A DNA stretch of 56,446 nucleotides from an uncultured Clostridia bacterium (GCA_947053925.1 CAMRUG010000009.1:1-56446); one strand, 5' to 3'. Numbered from the stretch's first letter, positions 7,965-21,074 are shown. The notes: generated by a model not told the origin, from the sequence alone. Program-made: numbers and translations.

Positions 7965-10900
7965 ATGCCACAAGACATCAAGACCGTTAAATACGGTAAT
8001 CACGAAAGAAAATCTTTTTCTAAGACAAGGGAAGTACTTCCTTTGCCTAACTTGATTGAGGTGCAAAAGTCAAGTTACAAAATGTTCCTTGACCAAGGTA
8101 TCCGCGAAGTATTTGAAGATTTTTCGCCTATCGAAGACTTTGCAGGACACTTCCGTTTGGAATTTCTCGATCACAGATTGGACGCTACGCCCAAGTATAC
8201 CGAAGCGGAATGCCGTTTGCGCGACGCGACGTATGCAAGTCCTCTCCGTTTGACTGTACGCCTTACCAATAAAGGAACAGGCGAATTTGTCGATCAGGAA
8301 GTATTTATGGGCGATTTTCCGCTTATGACGGAAACGGGTAGTTTTATTATCAACGGCGCTGAACGCGTAATCGTTTCGCAACTTGTCCGCTCTCCCGGCG
8401 TTTATTGCGAATCGATGTTGGATAAAAACGGTAAGCCCGTTTACAATACTACGGCTATGCCCAGCCGCGGTGCATGGTTGGAGTTCGAACACGATTCAAA
8501 CAACAATATTCTGTATGTACATATTGACCGTAACAGAAAGTTACCTGTAACTGTGTTGTTACGCGGAGTTTTGCATAATGCATTGGGCGAAGGCGTTCGT
8601 AGCGCAAACTATATAGCCCAAACGTTTGAATACGATCCTGTGCTTGCTTTGACTTTCGTAAAAGACGATACGGCTACCGACCAAGAATCGCTTGTCGAAA
8701 TTTACAAGCGTTTGCGTCCCGGTGAAATTCCCACAGACGAATCGGTTCAAAAAACGTTGAACGACTTACTGTTTGACGCGAAGCGTTACGATCTTGCCCG
8801 TGTAGGACGTTATAAATATAACAAAAAATTGTCTCTTGCAACGCGTATCGAAGGTTTGACATTGGGCGAAGACGTAGAAGTCAATTTGCTTACATTTGCC
8901 AAGTATACGCGTTTGACTCGCGAACAGGCGGAACTCATAGCCAAAAGCGGCGTGATAAGTTCTATCAAGTTGTTGAATGCTCAAGGTATTACGGTAGATG
9001 TAGCAGTTTCCGATAACGACGGTTTTTATTCTGACGTGGTAGACGGTTATCTTGACGCGGCCGTTACTGTACCTTACAAACGTGTTATTGCCGCAGGAAC
9101 CGTACTTACCGCATCGGACGCTTTTGATATTCAGCATAGCGGTGTAAACGAAATACACACTTCCGAGACAACTTGCGAAGAATTGCTTACGGTTCACGGT
9201 TCTACTAATTTGCGCGATTACGAAAAAGTTCTGTCCGGTCATCTCGGTTGCGTTGTAATGTCGGGAGAAGGCGTTATAGATATCGATGACCAAAAAATAG
9301 ATGTCAGCGGCAGAGTATTGGTAGAATTACCGAAGTCTACTTATGAAGAGCGTAAGGGAGAAGTGCTTGTTTCGGAAGCGGCTAAGATTGCTTTCGAGAA
9401 CGGGTTAAATCTCTATAAGTCAAAGACCGCAGGCGTAATAATTATGGCAAAAGTTTGCCCGAGAGTTAAAATTATGGGCAACGGAGTGGTTGATGCGGCA
9501 ACTTTCGCTACCACCGTTGACGCGCGTTTTGTTAATCTCGATTTTAAAGCGTGCGGTTTGTACGAGGCTGTTAATTGCGAAGTCTTGCGTGAAATTTTGT
9601 CCGCAGGTTTATCTATAGAAGATACTGTTGACGCCTTGAAATCCCGCAAAGACGAACTTATAGCGAAACACGTTACGCGTGCCGATATTATTGCGACTAT
9701 TAACTACAATTTGTGTATGAAGTACGGTATCGGTACTGCCGACGATATTGACCACTTGGGCAACCGCCGCGTACGTTCTATCGGCGAATTGTTGCAAAAC
9801 CAATTCCGTATAGGTATCTCCCGTTTGGAAAGAGTTATCCGCGAAAGAATGGCAATTCAGGAACCGGGCAAGGCTACGCCGCAATCGCTTATTAACGTGC
9901 GTCCCGTAAGCTCTGCAATAAAAGAATTTTTCGGTTCTTCGCAGTTGTCTCAATTTATGGATCAATCCAACCCGATTGCCGAACTTACTCACAAACGTAA
10001 GTTATCCGCATTGGGACCGGGCGGTTTGAACCGCGACAGAGCGACATTTGAGGTCCGCGACGTTCACTACACTCACTACGGAAGAATGTGCCCGATAGAA
10101 ACTCCCGAAGGACAGAATATCGGTCTTATTACGTCTCTTGCAGGTTATGCCCGTATTAACGAATACGGATTTATCGAAGCGCCTTACCGCAGAGTTGACA
10201 GAATACACAATACTGTTACCGATACTGTTGAATATTTATCGGCTGACGAAGAAGATAAGTACATTATCGGACAAGCCAACGAACCGTTGGACGGTAACGG
10301 ATACTTTGAAAACGAACGTATCACTTGCCGCCGCAGGGAAGAAATTTTGGAATTCCCGCGCGAAAAAGTGGATTATGTCGACGTATCTCCGAGACAGCTT
10401 ATTTCGGTTGCTACAAGTTTGATTCCTTTCTTGGAAAACGACGATACCAACCGCGCATTGATGGGCAGTAACATGCAACGTCAGGCAGTGCCTCTTATCA
10501 GCCCCGAAGCGCCCATAGTAGCGACGGGTATCGAAGCCCGCATTGCTTACGACTCGGGCGTAATGGTAATTGCCGAACAGGCAGGTACGGTTTTGAGAGC
10601 ATCTGACAGTAAAATTATCGTACAGTCCGATAACGGAAGTTTGCAAGAGTATGCTTTGAAGAAATTTATCCGTTCTAACCAAGGTACTTGCATAAATCAA
10701 AAAATTATTGTTAAAACAGGCGACCGCGTAGAAAAAGGACAAGTTTTGGCTGACGGTCCCAGTACCGACGGCGGCGAACTTGCTCTCGGACGCAATATGA
10801 TGATAGGCTTTATGACGTGGGAGGGCTACAACTACGAAGACGCGGTATTGCTGTCGGAAAAATTAGTTAAAGAAGACGCCTTTACGTCAATCCATATCGA

Positions 10901-12356
10901 AGAACACGAAATCGAATCCCGCGAGACAAAACTCGGACCGGAAGAATTTACCAGAGATATACCTAATGTCGGTGAGGACGCTTTAAAAGACCTTGACGAA
11001 AACGGAATTATCCGTATCGGCGCGGAAGTTCATCCCGGAGATATTTTGGTGGGTAAGGTTACTCCTAAAGGAGAAACGGACGCAACCCCCGAAGAAAAAT
11101 TGCTTAGAGCGATATTCTCGGAAAAAGCCCGTGAAGTCAGAGACACCTCTCTGCGCGTACCTAACGGCGAAGGCGGAATTGTTGTAGACGTAAAAGTGTT
11201 TACCCGTGAAAACAAAGACGAACTTGACCCCGGCGTAAGCAAACTTGTAAGAGTGTATATTGCTCAAAAGCGTAAAATCTCCGTCGGCGACAAAATGGCA
11301 GGCCGTCATGGTAACAAGGGCGTTGTTTCACGCATTTTGCCGGAAGAGGATATGCCGTTTATGGAAGACGGTACTCCGCTTCAAATTGTTTTAAACCCGT
11401 TGGGTGTTCCTTCGCGTATGAATATCGGACAGGTTTTGGAAGTTCACTTGGGACTTATTTCAAAAATGCTCGGTTGGAACATTGCTACTCCCGTATTCGA
11501 CGGCGCGACAGAGGAAGAAATACGCAGATTGTTTGAAGAAAACGGAATGGTAAACCCTGAAACGGGTAAGGTTGACGGTAAAGTTCAACTTTACGACGGA
11601 CGTACGGGCGAACCGTTTGAAAACAGAGTTACGGTAGGTTATATGTACTACTTGAAACTCGTTCACTTGGTAGACGACAAAATTCACGCAAGAAGCACAG
11701 GTCCTTACAGCCTTGTTACGCAACAGCCTTTGGGCGGTAAAGCGCAATTCGGCGGCCAGCGTTTCGGTGAAATGGAAGTTTGGGCTTTGGAAGCGTACGG
11801 CGCCGCAAACGTATTGCAGGAAATTTTGACTGTAAAATCGGACGACGTTGTAGGAAGAGTTAAGACATACGAAGCCATCGTTAAGGGAGAAAATATTCCC
11901 GATCCCGGAATTCCCGAAAGCTTTAAGGTTCTTATTAAAGAATTGCAGTCGTTGGCTCTTGACGTTAAAGTATTGTCTGCAGACAACGAAGAAATTATTG
12001 TCCGCGATTCTACCGACGATGAAGCCGACTACAACGAAATTATGCTTGCCGAACAGGAAGAACGCAAGCAGGCTATGCACAGATTTAGCGATGACGACGA
12101 AATCTCGCTCGGCTCTGTCGGCGATCAAACCGAATTTGACGATAGCGACGACGATTTCAGTCTTGACAGTTTGTTTGATGACGGCGACGACGTTTTGGGC
12201 GATTTGTTCAGCGACGGTAAAGACGGAGACGCTATAGAGGACGAAGAAAACCTCAGCGAAGAAGGTCTTGACAGTTTGCTTGACGCCTTAGGCGGCGATC
12301 TCGACGAAGACGATGACGATGACATCGACTTGTTTGATGAAGACGAAAACGAATAA
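7965..12356 (+). CDS. rpoB: DNA-directed RNA polymerase subunit beta
   Basis: A 1463-residue beta subunit, longer than the roughly 1190 of Bacillus. Conserved blocks are clear: [11 protein letters not shown], the rifampicin pocket [10 protein letters not shown]...[15 protein letters not shown] with wild-type Asp, His and Ser at the main resistance positions, [17 protein letters not shown] [12 protein letters not shown], and [13 protein letters not shown]. Two features are unusual. About 300 residues lie between [10 protein letters not shown] (273) and DIIATINYN (574), where I recall about 120 in Bacillus. A strongly acidic tail runs from about 1370 to the end. GAGGAG at 7951-7956 fixes the ATG at 7965. 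It is followed 17 bp later by rpoC. Unlike the usual order, no rplL lies upstream. Confidence 0.97.
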   Translation: MPQDIKTVKYGNHERKSFSKTREVLPLPNLIEVQKSSYKMFLDQGIREVFEDFSPIEDFAGHFRLEFLDHRLDATPKYTEAECRLRDATYASPLRLTVRLTNKGTGEFVDQEVFMGDFPLMTETGSFIINGAERVIVSQLVRSPGVYCESMLDKNGKPVYNTTAMPSRGAWLEFEHDSNNNILYVHIDRNRKLPVTVLLRGVLHNALGEGVRSANYIAQTFEYDPVLALTFVKDDTATDQESLVEIYKRLRPGEIPTDESVQKTLNDLLFDAKRYDLARVGRYKYNKKLSLATRIEGLTLGEDVEVNLLTFAKYTRLTREQAELIAKSGVISSIKLLNAQGITVDVAVSDNDGFYSDVVDGYLDAAVTVPYKRVIAAGTVLTASDAFDIQHSGVNEIHTSETTCEELLTVHGSTNLRDYEKVLSGHLGCVVMSGEGVIDIDDQKIDVSGRVLVELPKSTYEERKGEVLVSEAAKIAFENGLNLYKSKTAGVIIMAKVCPRVKIMGNGVVDAATFATTVDARFVNLDFKACGLYEAVNCEVLREILSAGLSIEDTVDALKSRKDELIAKHVTRADIIATINYNLCMKYGIGTADDIDHLGNRRVRSIGELLQNQFRIGISRLERVIRERMAIQEPGKATPQSLINVRPVSSAIKEFFGSSQLSQFMDQSNPIAELTHKRKLSALGPGGLNRDRATFEVRDVHYTHYGRMCPIETPEGQNIGLITSLAGYARINEYGFIEAPYRRVDRIHNTVTDTVEYLSADEEDKYIIGQANEPLDGNGYFENERITCRRREEILEFPREKVDYVDVSPRQLISVATSLIPFLENDDTNRALMGSNMQRQAVPLISPEAPIVATGIEARIAYDSGVMVIAEQAGTVLRASDSKIIVQSDNGSLQEYALKKFIRSNQGTCINQKIIVKTGDRVEKGQVLADGPSTDGGELALGRNMMIGFMTWEGYNYEDAVLLSEKLVKEDAFTSIHIEEHEIESRETKLGPEEFTRDIPNVGEDALKDLDENGIIRIGAEVHPGDILVGKVTPKGETDATPEEKLLRAIFSEKAREVRDTSLRVPNGEGGIVVDVKVFTRENKDELDPGVSKLVRVYIAQKRKISVGDKMAGRHGNKGVVSRILPEEDMPFMEDGTPLQIVLNPLGVPSRMNIGQVLEVHLGLISKMLGWNIATPVFDGATEEEIRRLFEENGMVNPETGKVDGKVQLYDGRTGEPFENRVTVGYMYYLKLVHLVDDKIHARSTGPYSLVTQQPLGGKAQFGGQRFGEMEVWALEAYGAANVLQEILTVKSDDVVGRVKTYEAIVKGENIPDPGIPESFKVLIKELQSLALDVKVLSADNEEIIVRDSTDDEADYNEIMLAEQEERKQAMHRFSDDDEISLGSVGDQTEFDDSDDDFSLDSLFDDGDDVLGDLFSDGKDGDAIEDEENLSEEGLDSLLDALGGDLDEDDDDDIDLFDEDENE

Positions 12357-12373
12357 TAAGGGAGGAAACGTAA

Positions 12374-15300
12374 ATGAGTAACGAATCAATAATTACCGGA
12401 CAATCTATATCAACGTTGCGTTCCAATACGTTAGCTAGAACGGGACTTATGAATGACTTCGATTCTATCCGTATCGGTATTGCCTCTCCCGAAAAAATTC
12501 GCGAGTGGTCTTACGGAGAAGTGAAAAAGTCCGAAACAATTAACTACCGCACGCAAAAACCCGAAAAGGACGGTCTGTTCTGCGAAAGAATATTCGGACC
12601 TGTCAAGGACTGGGAATGTCATTGCGGTAAATACAAGAGAATACGTTATAAAGGAGTAGTGTGCGAAAAGTGCGGCGTTAAAGTTACAAAATCTAAGGTG
12701 CGTCGTGAACGCATGGGACATATCGAACTTGCCGCTCCTGTATCGCATATTTGGTACTTCCGCGGAACACCGTCGAGAATGGGGCTTATTTTGGATATGT
12801 CTCCTAAATATCTCGAACAACTTATTAACTTCCAAAGTTATGTTGTAATCGATCCGATGCAAAGCGGAATGATGTACAAGCAGATACTCACTATGAGCGA
12901 GTACCGCGAAGCGCAAGCAAAAGCCAAGGCTGACCCGAATATGAATTTCCGCGCAGGTACAGGCGCGGAAGCGGTCAGAGAACTGTTGCAAAATATCGAT
13001 TTGGAAGCGGAAAGCAAAGAACTCCGCGATACGCTTGCAAAAACAAATCAAGGCGCTAAAAAGGTAAGAGCAATCAAACGCTTGGATATAGTAGAAGCGT
13101 TTAGAAAAAGCGGCAACCGTCCCGAATGGATGATTTTGACGGTTTTGCCCGTATTGCCGCCCGAACTCAGAGCAATGGTGCCTCTTGACGGCGGAAGATA
13201 CGCTACAAGCGACCTTAACGACTTGTACCGCAGAGTTATCAACCGTAACAACCGTTTAAAGAGACTTATTGAAATCAATGCACCCGAAATTCTTATCAAT
13301 AACGAAAAACGTATGTTGCAAGACGCTGTTGACAGCTTGCTGGATAACAGCCGCAGTAAACGTCCGCAAACCGGTGCGGGTAACCGCGAACTCAAATCGC
13401 TATCGGGACTTCTGCGCGGTAAGCAAGGACGTTTCCGTCAAAACTTGCTCGGTAAGCGCGTAGACTATTCGGGACGTTCGGTTATTGTAGTTGGACCTGA
13501 GCTTAAACTTCATCAATGCGGTATTCCTAAGGAAATGGCTTTGGAATTGTTTAAACCGTTTGTTATGAAAAAGTTGGTTGAAAGCGGACAATGCCACAAC
13601 GTGAAATCTGCTAAAAAACGCGTTGAGCGTGCAGACGCTAAGGTTTGGGATATTTTGGAAGGCGTAATTAAAGACCATCCCGTTATGCTTAACCGCGCGC
13701 CGACATTGCACAGGCTTTCTATTCAGGCATTTGAACCCGTTCTTATCGAAGGTAGAGCAATTAAATTGCATCCGCTTGCTTGTACGGCATTCAACGCCGA
13801 CTTCGACGGAGACCAAATGGCGGTGCACGTTCCTCTTTCGATAGAAGCGCAAACCGAAGCGAGATATTTGATGCTTGCGGCAAACAATATTTTGAAATTG
13901 TCAGACGGTAAACCCGTTATTTCTCCCACGCAGGATATGGTACTCGGTTGTTATTATCTTACGACTGTACGCTGCGATGTGGACAAAACGAAGAAACTTA
14001 TCGAATTGTACGATGAAACGCGTAAACAACGCGCTTTGACGGAAGACGAGCTTGCAATACTGCGTGAAGGCAAATATTATACGAGTTTTGACGAAGCGTA
14101 TGAGGCATATGTTGCCAAGGATATTGCTTTGCAAACGGTTGTTAATATTAAACTTGACGACGGTAGAAAAATTTGGACAACGGTCGGACGTCTGATATTC
14201 TGTCAGGCTATATATTACGATTATACGGATTCTTCTGCAGAAAAGGACGATCAATATATTACCGATCCCGAAGTCTTGGCGCAAAAGGCATTTGAAAGAC
14301 GTACTTTGGGTATCCGTCAGGAAATCACAAAGGATATGATAGGCAATCCCAAGAGTTATCTTATCGGTAAAAAACAGTTATCTCAAATCGTTGAAAAATG
14401 CTTTAAATTGCGCGGAACAACGCCTACGGCGACAATGTTGGATAACGTTAAAGCGTTAGGCTACAAGTACAGTACAATCAGCGGACTTACGACTAGCGTT
14501 TTCGATATGAATATACCTTCAGAGAAGAAAACAATACTTGACGAAGCGGGTAAACGCGTTGTTGAAATCGAAGAAGAATATAACGAAGGTTTCTTAACGG
14601 AAAACGAACGTTATAAGTCGGTTATAGACGTTTGGAAAGACGCCGCCGCTAAAGTAGAAACGTTGGTTAAAGACGTAATGGAAGAAGACAATCCCATTTG
14701 GATGATGGCAGACTCGGGCGCCCGCGGTAGTATGAACCAGATTCGTCAGTTGTGCGGTATGCGCGGACTTATGAGCGACCCTTCGGGACGTACAATCGAG
14801 TTGCCCGTTAAGGCGTGCTTCCGTGAAGGATTGTCGGTGCTCGAATACTTTATTTCGTCGCACGGCGGACGTAAAGGTTTGGCGGATACGGCGCTTAAAA
14901 CGGCAGACTCGGGTTACCTTACCCGTCGTTTAGTAGACGTAGCGCAAAACGTTATTGTCCGTGAAGAAGACTGTTCTGCAGGAAGTCGTCCGCAAGGTAT
15001 GTGGATAGAGGCTTTCCGCGGTTCGGGTAAAGACGAAATTATAGAGAAGTTTGAAGACCGTATTATAGGTAAATACGTTATAGACGACGTTGTTAATCCT
15101 GCTACAGGTGAAATAATTTGCCGCGGCGATACTATGATAAACGACGACTTGGCTCGTGAAATAGTTAAGGCGGGAATTAACAAGCTGTATATGAGAACAG
15201 TGCTTACTTGCCGCAGCGAACACGGTGTTTGCTGTAAGTGCTACGGAGCCAATATGGCAACGGGCAAACCCGTTAATCTCGGTGAAGCGGTTGGCGTAAT

Positions 15301-16126
15301 TGCCGCTCAATCTATCGGCGAACCGGGAACACAGCTTACAATGCGTACATTCCACACCGGCGGTGTTGCAACGTCAGACGATATTACACAAGGTTTGCCG
15401 CGCGTAGAAGAGTTGTTTGAAGCGCGTAAACCCAAGGGATGCGCTGTAATCTGCGAAGTCAACGGAACGGCATCTATACCTACTAATACGGATAAGAAAA
15501 TTGTACGCGTAACGGACGCTCAAGGTAAAGTAACCGATTACGCTATACCTTATACATCGCGAATCAAAGTTCACGACGGAGATAAGGTTGAAAGCGGAAC
15601 TCCTTTGACCGAAGGTTCGATTTATCCGCAAGACTTGTTGTCTACAAAGGGCTTGCGTGCTGTAGAAGAATATCTTGTTAAAGAAGTTCAGGCAACATAC
15701 CGTACCAACGGCGTAGAAATTAACGACAAACACGTTGAGGTTATTGTCCGTCAAATGTTGCGTAAAGTCCGTATAGAGGACGCGGGTACTACCGATATGT
15801 TGCCGGGTGAAGTAGTGGATATCTTTAAGTTTGAAGAAGAAAACAACAAGGCTTTGGAAAACGACGGAGTTCCCGCTTACGCAAAGAGAATTCTTCTCGG
15901 TATTACTAAAGCAAGTTTGGCTACGGACAGTTTCCTGTCGGCGGCATCCTTCCAAGAAACGTCGAGAGTACTTACTGAAGCCGCAATCAAGAATAAGTGC
16001 GATCCTTTGTACGGCTTGAAAGAAAACGTAATTATAGGCAAGATGATTTCGGCGGGTACGGGCCTTAACCGTTACAGAGAAATGGAACTCGTTCCCAAAA
16101 CGGAAACGGAAATCGTAGAAGAATAA
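12374..16126 (+). CDS. rpoC: DNA-directed RNA polymerase subunit beta'
   Basis: A 1250-residue beta' subunit of normal length. The N-terminal zinc ribbon uses Cys82, Cys84, Cys97 and Cys100. The catalytic magnesium loop NADFDGDQM is at 474-482, with Asp476, Asp478 and Asp480. The second zinc site is visible as EEDC plus [11 protein letters not shown], and the bridge-helix/trigger-loop region contains [22 protein letters not shown] at 12361-12366 sets the start. It is co-transcribed with rpoB and followed by a weak hairpin at 16155, then the L7Ae-like gene. Confidence 0.98.
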   Translation: MSNESIITGQSISTLRSNTLARTGLMNDFDSIRIGIASPEKIREWSYGEVKKSETINYRTQKPEKDGLFCERIFGPVKDWECHCGKYKRIRYKGVVCEKCGVKVTKSKVRRERMGHIELAAPVSHIWYFRGTPSRMGLILDMSPKYLEQLINFQSYVVIDPMQSGMMYKQILTMSEYREAQAKAKADPNMNFRAGTGAEAVRELLQNIDLEAESKELRDTLAKTNQGAKKVRAIKRLDIVEAFRKSGNRPEWMILTVLPVLPPELRAMVPLDGGRYATSDLNDLYRRVINRNNRLKRLIEINAPEILINNEKRMLQDAVDSLLDNSRSKRPQTGAGNRELKSLSGLLRGKQGRFRQNLLGKRVDYSGRSVIVVGPELKLHQCGIPKEMALELFKPFVMKKLVESGQCHNVKSAKKRVERADAKVWDILEGVIKDHPVMLNRAPTLHRLSIQAFEPVLIEGRAIKLHPLACTAFNADFDGDQMAVHVPLSIEAQTEARYLMLAANNILKLSDGKPVISPTQDMVLGCYYLTTVRCDVDKTKKLIELYDETRKQRALTEDELAILREGKYYTSFDEAYEAYVAKDIALQTVVNIKLDDGRKIWTTVGRLIFCQAIYYDYTDSSAEKDDQYITDPEVLAQKAFERRTLGIRQEITKDMIGNPKSYLIGKKQLSQIVEKCFKLRGTTPTATMLDNVKALGYKYSTISGLTTSVFDMNIPSEKKTILDEAGKRVVEIEEEYNEGFLTENERYKSVIDVWKDAAAKVETLVKDVMEEDNPIWMMADSGARGSMNQIRQLCGMRGLMSDPSGRTIELPVKACFREGLSVLEYFISSHGGRKGLADTALKTADSGYLTRRLVDVAQNVIVREEDCSAGSRPQGMWIEAFRGSGKDEIIEKFEDRIIGKYVIDDVVNPATGEIICRGDTMINDDLAREIVKAGINKLYMRTVLTCRSEHGVCCKCYGANMATGKPVNLGEAVGVIAAQSIGEPGTQLTMRTFHTGGVATSDDITQGLPRVEELFEARKPKGCAVICEVNGTASIPTNTDKKIVRVTDAQGKVTDYAIPYTSRIKVHDGDKVESGTPLTEGSIYPQDLLSTKGLRAVEEYLVKEVQATYRTNGVEINDKHVEVIVRQMLRKVRIEDAGTTDMLPGEVVDIFKFEEENNKALENDGVPAYAKRILLGITKASLATDSFLSAASFQETSRVLTEAAIKNKCDPLYGLKENVIIGKMISAGTGLNRYREMELVPKTETEIVEE

Positions 16127-16154
16127 TTACGTTATGTAATAAAAATTAAACTGA

Positions 16155-16186
16155 GCAGTCAAGATTAAACGCTTGACTGCTTTCTG
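16155..16186 (+). terminator. Attenuating hairpin after rpoC
   Basis: GCAGTCAAG pairs with CTTGACTGC across an 8-base loop, followed by a mixed T-run (TTTCTGTTATTTTG). The weak tail suggests partial termination between rpoC and the translation genes. Confidence 0.6.
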
Positions 16187-16216
16187 TTATTTTGTTAAAA
16201 TATACATTGGTGTTTT

Positions 16217-16453
16217 ATGGCTAACGACAATTTACAATTAGTTATAGGCAAACGGCAGATTCTTCGCGAATTGAAAAAAAACAATATCGCGGAAATAATG
16301 ATTGCTTCCGATGCAGAACAACAGTATATATATTCCCTGATAGACGCGGCAACGGAATACGATGTTAAGTATTCTATAAGCGGAACAATGGAAAGTTATG
16401 CGGCTCAGTACAATGTCGATGTTCCGACAGGCGCGATAGGTATATTGAAGTAA
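16217..16453 (+). CDS. rplGB: L7Ae-family ribosomal protein (YbxF-like, K-turn binding)
   Basis: A 78-residue protein with the compact L7Ae/L30e/S12e/Gadd45 fold. LVIGKRQILRELKKNNIAEIMIASDA in pattern matches the start of YbxF-type proteins, and the end, DVPTGAIGILK, is the usual alpha-beta close. Family members bind kink-turns in RNA. Its place between rpoC and rpsL is the normal Bacillota position, which supports the call. The start has little Shine-Dalgarno (TTGGTG). Confidence 0.85.
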   Translation: MANDNLQLVIGKRQILRELKKNNIAEIMIASDAEQQYIYSLIDAATEYDVKYSISGTMESYAAQYNVDVPTGAIGILK

Positions 16454-16557
16454 AGGTCTGTAAACACTTTTATTTGATACAGTCAACCGTTAAGGTTGTT
16501 GTATATACGGACTCGTTTTAGAGTTTCGACTGTTCACTATTGAAAGGAGGTAAAAAA

Positions 16558-16932
16558 ATGGCAACAATTAACCAATTGATCAGACAAGGTAGAAGAAGCG
16601 AAGCGGAAAAGAGCAAATCGCCTTTGTTGGACAGCTGTCCTCAAAAACGCGGCGTTTGTTTGAACGTTACTACGACTTCTCCCAAAAAGCCTAACTCTGC
16701 TCTCCGTAAGATTGCGCGTGTACGCCGTACCAACGGTATGGAAGGAACGTGCTATATCCCCGGTGAAGGTCATAACCTTCAAGAGCACAGCGTTGTTTTG
16801 ATTCGCGGCGGACGTGTTAGAGACTTGCCCGGTATCCGTTACCACATTATCCGTGGAACACTCGATACTGCAGGCGTTGCTAACCGTAGACAGGCGCGTT
16901 CTAAGTACGGCGCAAAACGTCCTAAGAAATAA
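16558..16932 (+). CDS. rpsL: 30S ribosomal protein S12
   Basis: A 124-residue S12 with the same numbering as the Escherichia coli protein. [25 protein letters not shown] carries the wild-type Lys43 and Lys44. The second decoding-centre loop reads [13 protein letters not shown], so position 88 is Arg where most bacteria have Lys. The replacement Lys88Arg is a known streptomycin-resistance change in mycobacteria. AAAGGAGG at 16543-16550 fixes the ATG at 16558; an earlier in-frame ATG overlaps it. It lies in the usual rpsL-rpsG-fusA-tuf order. Confidence 0.97.
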   Translation: MATINQLIRQGRRSEAEKSKSPLLDSCPQKRGVCLNVTTTSPKKPNSALRKIARVRRTNGMEGTCYIPGEGHNLQEHSVVLIRGGRVRDLPGIRYHIIRGTLDTAGVANRRQARSKYGAKRPKK

Positions 16933-17127
16933 ACTTAGAACGAAACTTTTACAGTTCAATTGGTGAATAGTCGGAAGTTTTAATTTTGACTTTTCGCCGA
17001 GTAAGCAGTATGTCGGCGGGTTATCCCGCTGTGAGACAGAAGTTTCTCCGCAATTATTTTGCGTCGAGTTGGCTGTATTTGGTAAAAAACAAAATTAAAA
17101 AACAAAATCTAAAAGGAGGAAACGAAG

Positions 17128-17598
17128 ATGCCTAGAAGAAGCGGTGTCCCCAAAAGGGACGTTCTACCCGATCCCGTTTACGGCAGCAAAGTTGTAACAA
17201 AAGTTATCAACCAAGTTATGCTTGACGGTAAAAAGGGTACTGCTCAGGAAATTGTTTACGGCGCTTTTGACGAAATCAAAAACCGCACGGGACAAGATCC
17301 TATGGAAGTATTTAACAAAGCAATCAATAATCTTATGCCTATGCTCGAATGTAAAGCAAGACGCGTAGGCGGCGCGAACTATCAAGTACCTATGGAAGTC
17401 AGACCCGAAAGACGTCAGACTTTGGCTATCAGATGGTTGGTATTATTTGCCCGTAAGCGCAGCGACAGATATATGTATCTGAGACTCGCAAACGAACTTA
17501 TGGACGCCTACAACGAACAAGGCGGCGCGTTTAAGAGAAAAGAAGAAATGCATCGTTCTGCCGAAGCAAACAAAGCGTTCGCGCATTTCAGATGGTAA
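17128..17598 (+). CDS. rpsG: 30S ribosomal protein S7
   Basis: A 156-residue S7 that binds 16S rRNA and starts assembly of the 30S head. The typical start [35 protein letters not shown], and [19 protein letters not shown] are intact, and it ends [17 protein letters not shown] precedes the ATG. The 195-bp gap after rpsL includes a small GC-rich hairpin (GCGGGTTATCCCGC, near 17017), a possible S7 autoregulatory site; this is inference. Confidence 0.97.
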   Translation: MPRRSGVPKRDVLPDPVYGSKVVTKVINQVMLDGKKGTAQEIVYGAFDEIKNRTGQDPMEVFNKAINNLMPMLECKARRVGGANYQVPMEVRPERRQTLAIRWLVLFARKRSDRYMYLRLANELMDAYNEQGGAFKRKEEMHRSAEANKAFAHFRW

Positions 17599-17624
17599 TA
17601 TAGAAGAGAGAGTGAGAGAGAACA

Positions 17625-19724
17625 ATGGCAAGAATTTATCCTTTGCAAAATGTGCGTAATATAGGTATTATGGCGCATATAGACGCAGGAAAAACAACAA
17701 CAAGCGAAAGAATTCTGTTTTTTTCGGGTAAAACCCGTAAAATAGGTGAGACGCACGAAGGTACTGCCGTTATGGACAGTATGGCTCAAGAACAGGAACG
17801 CGGTATTACTATCGCGTCTGCGGCGACTACTGTACACTGGATTAACCATTACGACAATATCGACTACCGTATAAATCTTATCGATACGCCGGGACACGTT
17901 GACTTTACAGTAGAAGTAGAACGTTCGTTGCGCGTACTTGACGGAGCGGTAGCAGTATTTTGCGCAAAAGGCGGCGTTGAACCTCAAAGCGAAACCGTTT
18001 GGCACCAAGCGTCAAAGTATAACGTTCCGCGTATTGCTTTCGTTAACAAAATGGATATTAACGGAGCGAATTTTTACAACGTTGTAAATATGATGCGCGA
18101 GCGTCTTAAAGCAAACGCTATGCCTATTCAATTACCTATCGGTAAGGAAGAAACGTTTAAAGGGCTTGTTGACGTAATAACAAAAAGAGCATACATCTAC
18201 AACGATCCTAAGGGAATCGAAATAGACGAAACGGATGTTCCTGCAGATATGGTCGATGCTGTAAACAAAGCACACGATGAACTTGTGGAATTTGTGGCAG
18301 GCACTGATGACGAACTGATGGAAAAGTTTTTCGCAGAAGGCGATTTGTCTGTTGACGAAATCAAAAAAGCTCTCCGTAAAGCTGTAATAGAGTTAAAGGT
18401 CAATCCCGTACTTTGCGGAACGGCTTACAAAAACAAGGGCGTTCAAAAATTGCTTGACGCAGTTTGCGATTATTTGCCCAGCCCCGTTGATATAGACCAC
18501 GTTGTCGGTTTTGACGTTAAGGACGAAAGTAAACAAATTGTGCGTAAAACGGACGATAACGAACCTTTCTGCGGTTTGGCATTTAAAATCGTTGCAGACC
18601 CGTTTGTCGGCAAGCTTGCTTACTGCCGCGTATATAGCGGTAAGATTCAAGCGGGAAGTTATGTTTATAACTCCACAAAAGGCAAGCGCGAACGCGTAAC
18701 TAAGGTTTTGCAAATGCACGCCGCTCAACGTGAGGAAATCGACGAAACCTACGCAGGCGAAATTGTCGCGTTGGTAGGATTGAAAGATACGACAACTGGC
18801 GATACGCTGTGCGAAGAAAAAAATCAAATCGTACTTGACAGTATGGTATTCCCCGAGCCCGTTATTAAGGTTGCAATCGAGCCTAAGACAAAAGCGGGAC
18901 AGGAGAAGATGACGCTGGCGTTGATTAAGCTGGCGGAAGAAGACCCGACGTTTAAAACATATACCGACAAAGAAACAGGTCAAACCATTATTGCCGGAAT
19001 GGGCGAGCTTCACTTGGAAATCATTGTTGACAGATTGTTGCGTGAATTTAAAGTTGAAGCAAACGTAGGTAAACCTCAAGTATCGTACAGAGAAACTATC
19101 CGTAAATCTGTCGAAGCCGAGGGTAAATACGTCCGTCAGTCTGGCGGTAAAGGTCAGTACGGACATTGTAAAATCCGTATGGAACCGCAAGAACCCGGAA
19201 AGGGATACGAATTTGTTGACGCAACCGTCGGCGGAAGTATTCCTAAAGAGTATATACAACCCGTTAATAACGGTATTATTGAAGCAAGCAAAACAGGACC
19301 TTTGGCAGGTTATGAAATGGTTGACTTTAAAGTTACCGTATTTGACGGTAGTTTCCACGCTGTAGACAGTTCGGAAATGGCATTCAAAATAGCAGGTTCT
19401 TTAGCGTTTAAAAATGCGGCTGTTAAAGCGGATCCGGTATTGCTCGAACCTATGATGAAGGTAGAAATAACAATGCCCGAGGAGTATTTGGGCGACGTTA
19501 TGGGTAACGTTTCATCCCGCCGCGGTAATGTTTCGGGTATAGAACTACGCAACGGCGTTCAAGTGGTAAATGCGTTTATACCTTTGGCAGAAATGTTCGG
19601 TTATGCAACCGATTTGCGTAGCCGTACTCAAGGCCGCGGTAACTACACAATGCAGTTTGACCACTTTGCAGAAGTGCCTAAAGCAATCAAAGAGAAGATT
19701 GCCAAAGAAGGCGCTACAAAATAA
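17625..19724 (+). CDS. fusA: Elongation factor G
   Basis: A 699-residue translocase GTPase of standard length. GTP motifs are [18 protein letters not shown] and NKMD. Domains II to V follow, including GMGELHLEI and the C-terminal [16 protein letters not shown]. It starts 26 bp after rpsG. Its Shine-Dalgarno is a run of GAGAGAG rather than AGGAGG, unlike its neighbours. Several later segments, including the fusidic acid pocket, look ordinary. Confidence 0.97.
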   Translation: MARIYPLQNVRNIGIMAHIDAGKTTTSERILFFSGKTRKIGETHEGTAVMDSMAQEQERGITIASAATTVHWINHYDNIDYRINLIDTPGHVDFTVEVERSLRVLDGAVAVFCAKGGVEPQSETVWHQASKYNVPRIAFVNKMDINGANFYNVVNMMRERLKANAMPIQLPIGKEETFKGLVDVITKRAYIYNDPKGIEIDETDVPADMVDAVNKAHDELVEFVAGTDDELMEKFFAEGDLSVDEIKKALRKAVIELKVNPVLCGTAYKNKGVQKLLDAVCDYLPSPVDIDHVVGFDVKDESKQIVRKTDDNEPFCGLAFKIVADPFVGKLAYCRVYSGKIQAGSYVYNSTKGKRERVTKVLQMHAAQREEIDETYAGEIVALVGLKDTTTGDTLCEEKNQIVLDSMVFPEPVIKVAIEPKTKAGQEKMTLALIKLAEEDPTFKTYTDKETGQTIIAGMGELHLEIIVDRLLREFKVEANVGKPQVSYRETIRKSVEAEGKYVRQSGGKGQYGHCKIRMEPQEPGKGYEFVDATVGGSIPKEYIQPVNNGIIEASKTGPLAGYEMVDFKVTVFDGSFHAVDSSEMAFKIAGSLAFKNAAVKADPVLLEPMMKVEITMPEEYLGDVMGNVSSRRGNVSGIELRNGVQVVNAFIPLAEMFGYATDLRSRTQGRGNYTMQFDHFAEVPKAIKEKIAKEGATK

Positions 19725-19755
19725 TTGTTTTGGCTAAAATATTTTATAAAAAGTG

Positions 19756-19784
19756 TAGACCAAAACGAAAAAATAAGATATAAT
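19756..19784 (+). promoter_or_regulatory. tuf promoter
   Basis: TAGACC at 19756-19761, a 17-bp spacer and a perfect TATAAT at 19779-19784, between fusA and tuf. This would add extra tuf transcription on top of read-through. Confidence 0.6.
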
Positions 19785-19846
19785 GTATCTATTGTAATAA
19801 AAAATAAAATTTTGACATTATCAAAAATTCAGGAGGAATCACAACA

Positions 19847-21058
19847 ATGGCAAAAGCAAAATTTGACAGAAGCAAACCGCACGTCAATATTGGTACCATC
19901 GGTCACGTTGACCACGGTAAGACAACCTTGACAGCTGCTATCACGATGGTTATGGCAATGCAAGGCAAAGCAGAAGTTATGAAATATGACGAAATCGACA
20001 AGGCTCCCGAAGAAAGAGCTCGTGGTATAACGATCAATACCGCTCACGTCGAATATCAAACAGACAAGCGTCACTACGCTCACGTTGACTGCCCCGGACA
20101 CGCAGACTATGTTAAAAACATGATCACGGGTGCTGCTCAAATGGACGGCGCAATCCTTGTAGTTTCCGCAGCTGACGGTCCGATGCCTCAGACTCGCGAA
20201 CACATTCTTCTTGCGCGTCAGGTTGGCGTTCCCTACATTGTAGTATTTATGAACAAAACCGACCTTGTTGACGACGAAGAACTTCTTGAACTCGTAGAAA
20301 TGGAAGTTAGAGAACTTCTTTCTAAGTACGAATTCCCCGGCGACGATCTTCCTATCGTTAAAGGTTCTGCTAAAAAGGCTATGGATGCTGCCGCTTCCGG
20401 TAACACGAACCTTGCAGACCCCGTTTACAAGCCCATTTTGGACTTGATGGATGCTGTTGACGCTTATATCCCCACACCCGAACGTGCTACAGATAAACCT
20501 TTCTTGATGCCCGTAGAAGACGTATTTACGATCACAGGTCGTGGTACAGTTGCTACAGGAAGAGTAGAACGCGGTTCTGTTAAACCTTCCGACCCCGTAG
20601 AAATCGTTGGTTTGAAAGACGAAATCAAAACGTCGGTTGTTACAGGCGTTGAAATGTTCCGTAAACTTCTTGACGAAGCATTCGCAGGCGACAACGTTGG
20701 TCTTCTTCTTCGCGGTGTAGACCGTAAAGAAATCGAACGCGGACAAGTTGTAGCTAAACCCAAATCGGTTACTCCCCACAAGGAATTTGAAGGACAAGTT
20801 TACGTTCTTACTAAGGAAGAAGGCGGACGCCACAGCCCGTTCTTCAAGGGATACCGTCCTCAATTCTACTTCCGTACAACGGACGTTACAGGTTCTATCG
20901 AACTTGACCCCGGCGTAGAAATGGTAATGCCCGGCGACCATACTCATATCAAGGTTGCTCTTATCACTCCTATCGCAATGGAAGACGGACTCCGTTTCGC
21001 TATCCGTGAAGGCGGACACACAGTAGGTTCGGGCGTTGTTTCTAAGATCATCGCGTAA
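19847..21058 (+). CDS. tuf: Elongation factor Tu
   Basis: A 403-residue EF-Tu that delivers aminoacyl-tRNA. It has [20 protein letters not shown] and GSAKK, and closes with [15 protein letters not shown]. One small insert is visible at [24 protein letters not shown] sets the start. It has its own promoter and a strong terminator, so the str-like operon stops here; the S10 operon that often follows tuf is absent. Confidence 0.98.
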   Translation: MAKAKFDRSKPHVNIGTIGHVDHGKTTLTAAITMVMAMQGKAEVMKYDEIDKAPEERARGITINTAHVEYQTDKRHYAHVDCPGHADYVKNMITGAAQMDGAILVVSAADGPMPQTREHILLARQVGVPYIVVFMNKTDLVDDEELLELVEMEVRELLSKYEFPGDDLPIVKGSAKKAMDAAASGNTNLADPVYKPILDLMDAVDAYIPTPERATDKPFLMPVEDVFTITGRGTVATGRVERGSVKPSDPVEIVGLKDEIKTSVVTGVEMFRKLLDEAFAGDNVGLLLRGVDRKEIERGQVVAKPKSVTPHKEFEGQVYVLTKEEGGRHSPFFKGYRPQFYFRTTDVTGSIELDPGVEMVMPGDHTHIKVALITPIAMEDGLRFAIREGGHTVGSGVVSKIIA

Positions 21059-21074
21059 TTAACTTACAAATGTT

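Noticed and set aside
18393..21019. Long minus-strand open frames opposite fusA and tuf
   Set aside because: They mirror the codon bias of the real genes, lack ribosome sites and have low-complexity Cys/Phe/Arg-rich products.
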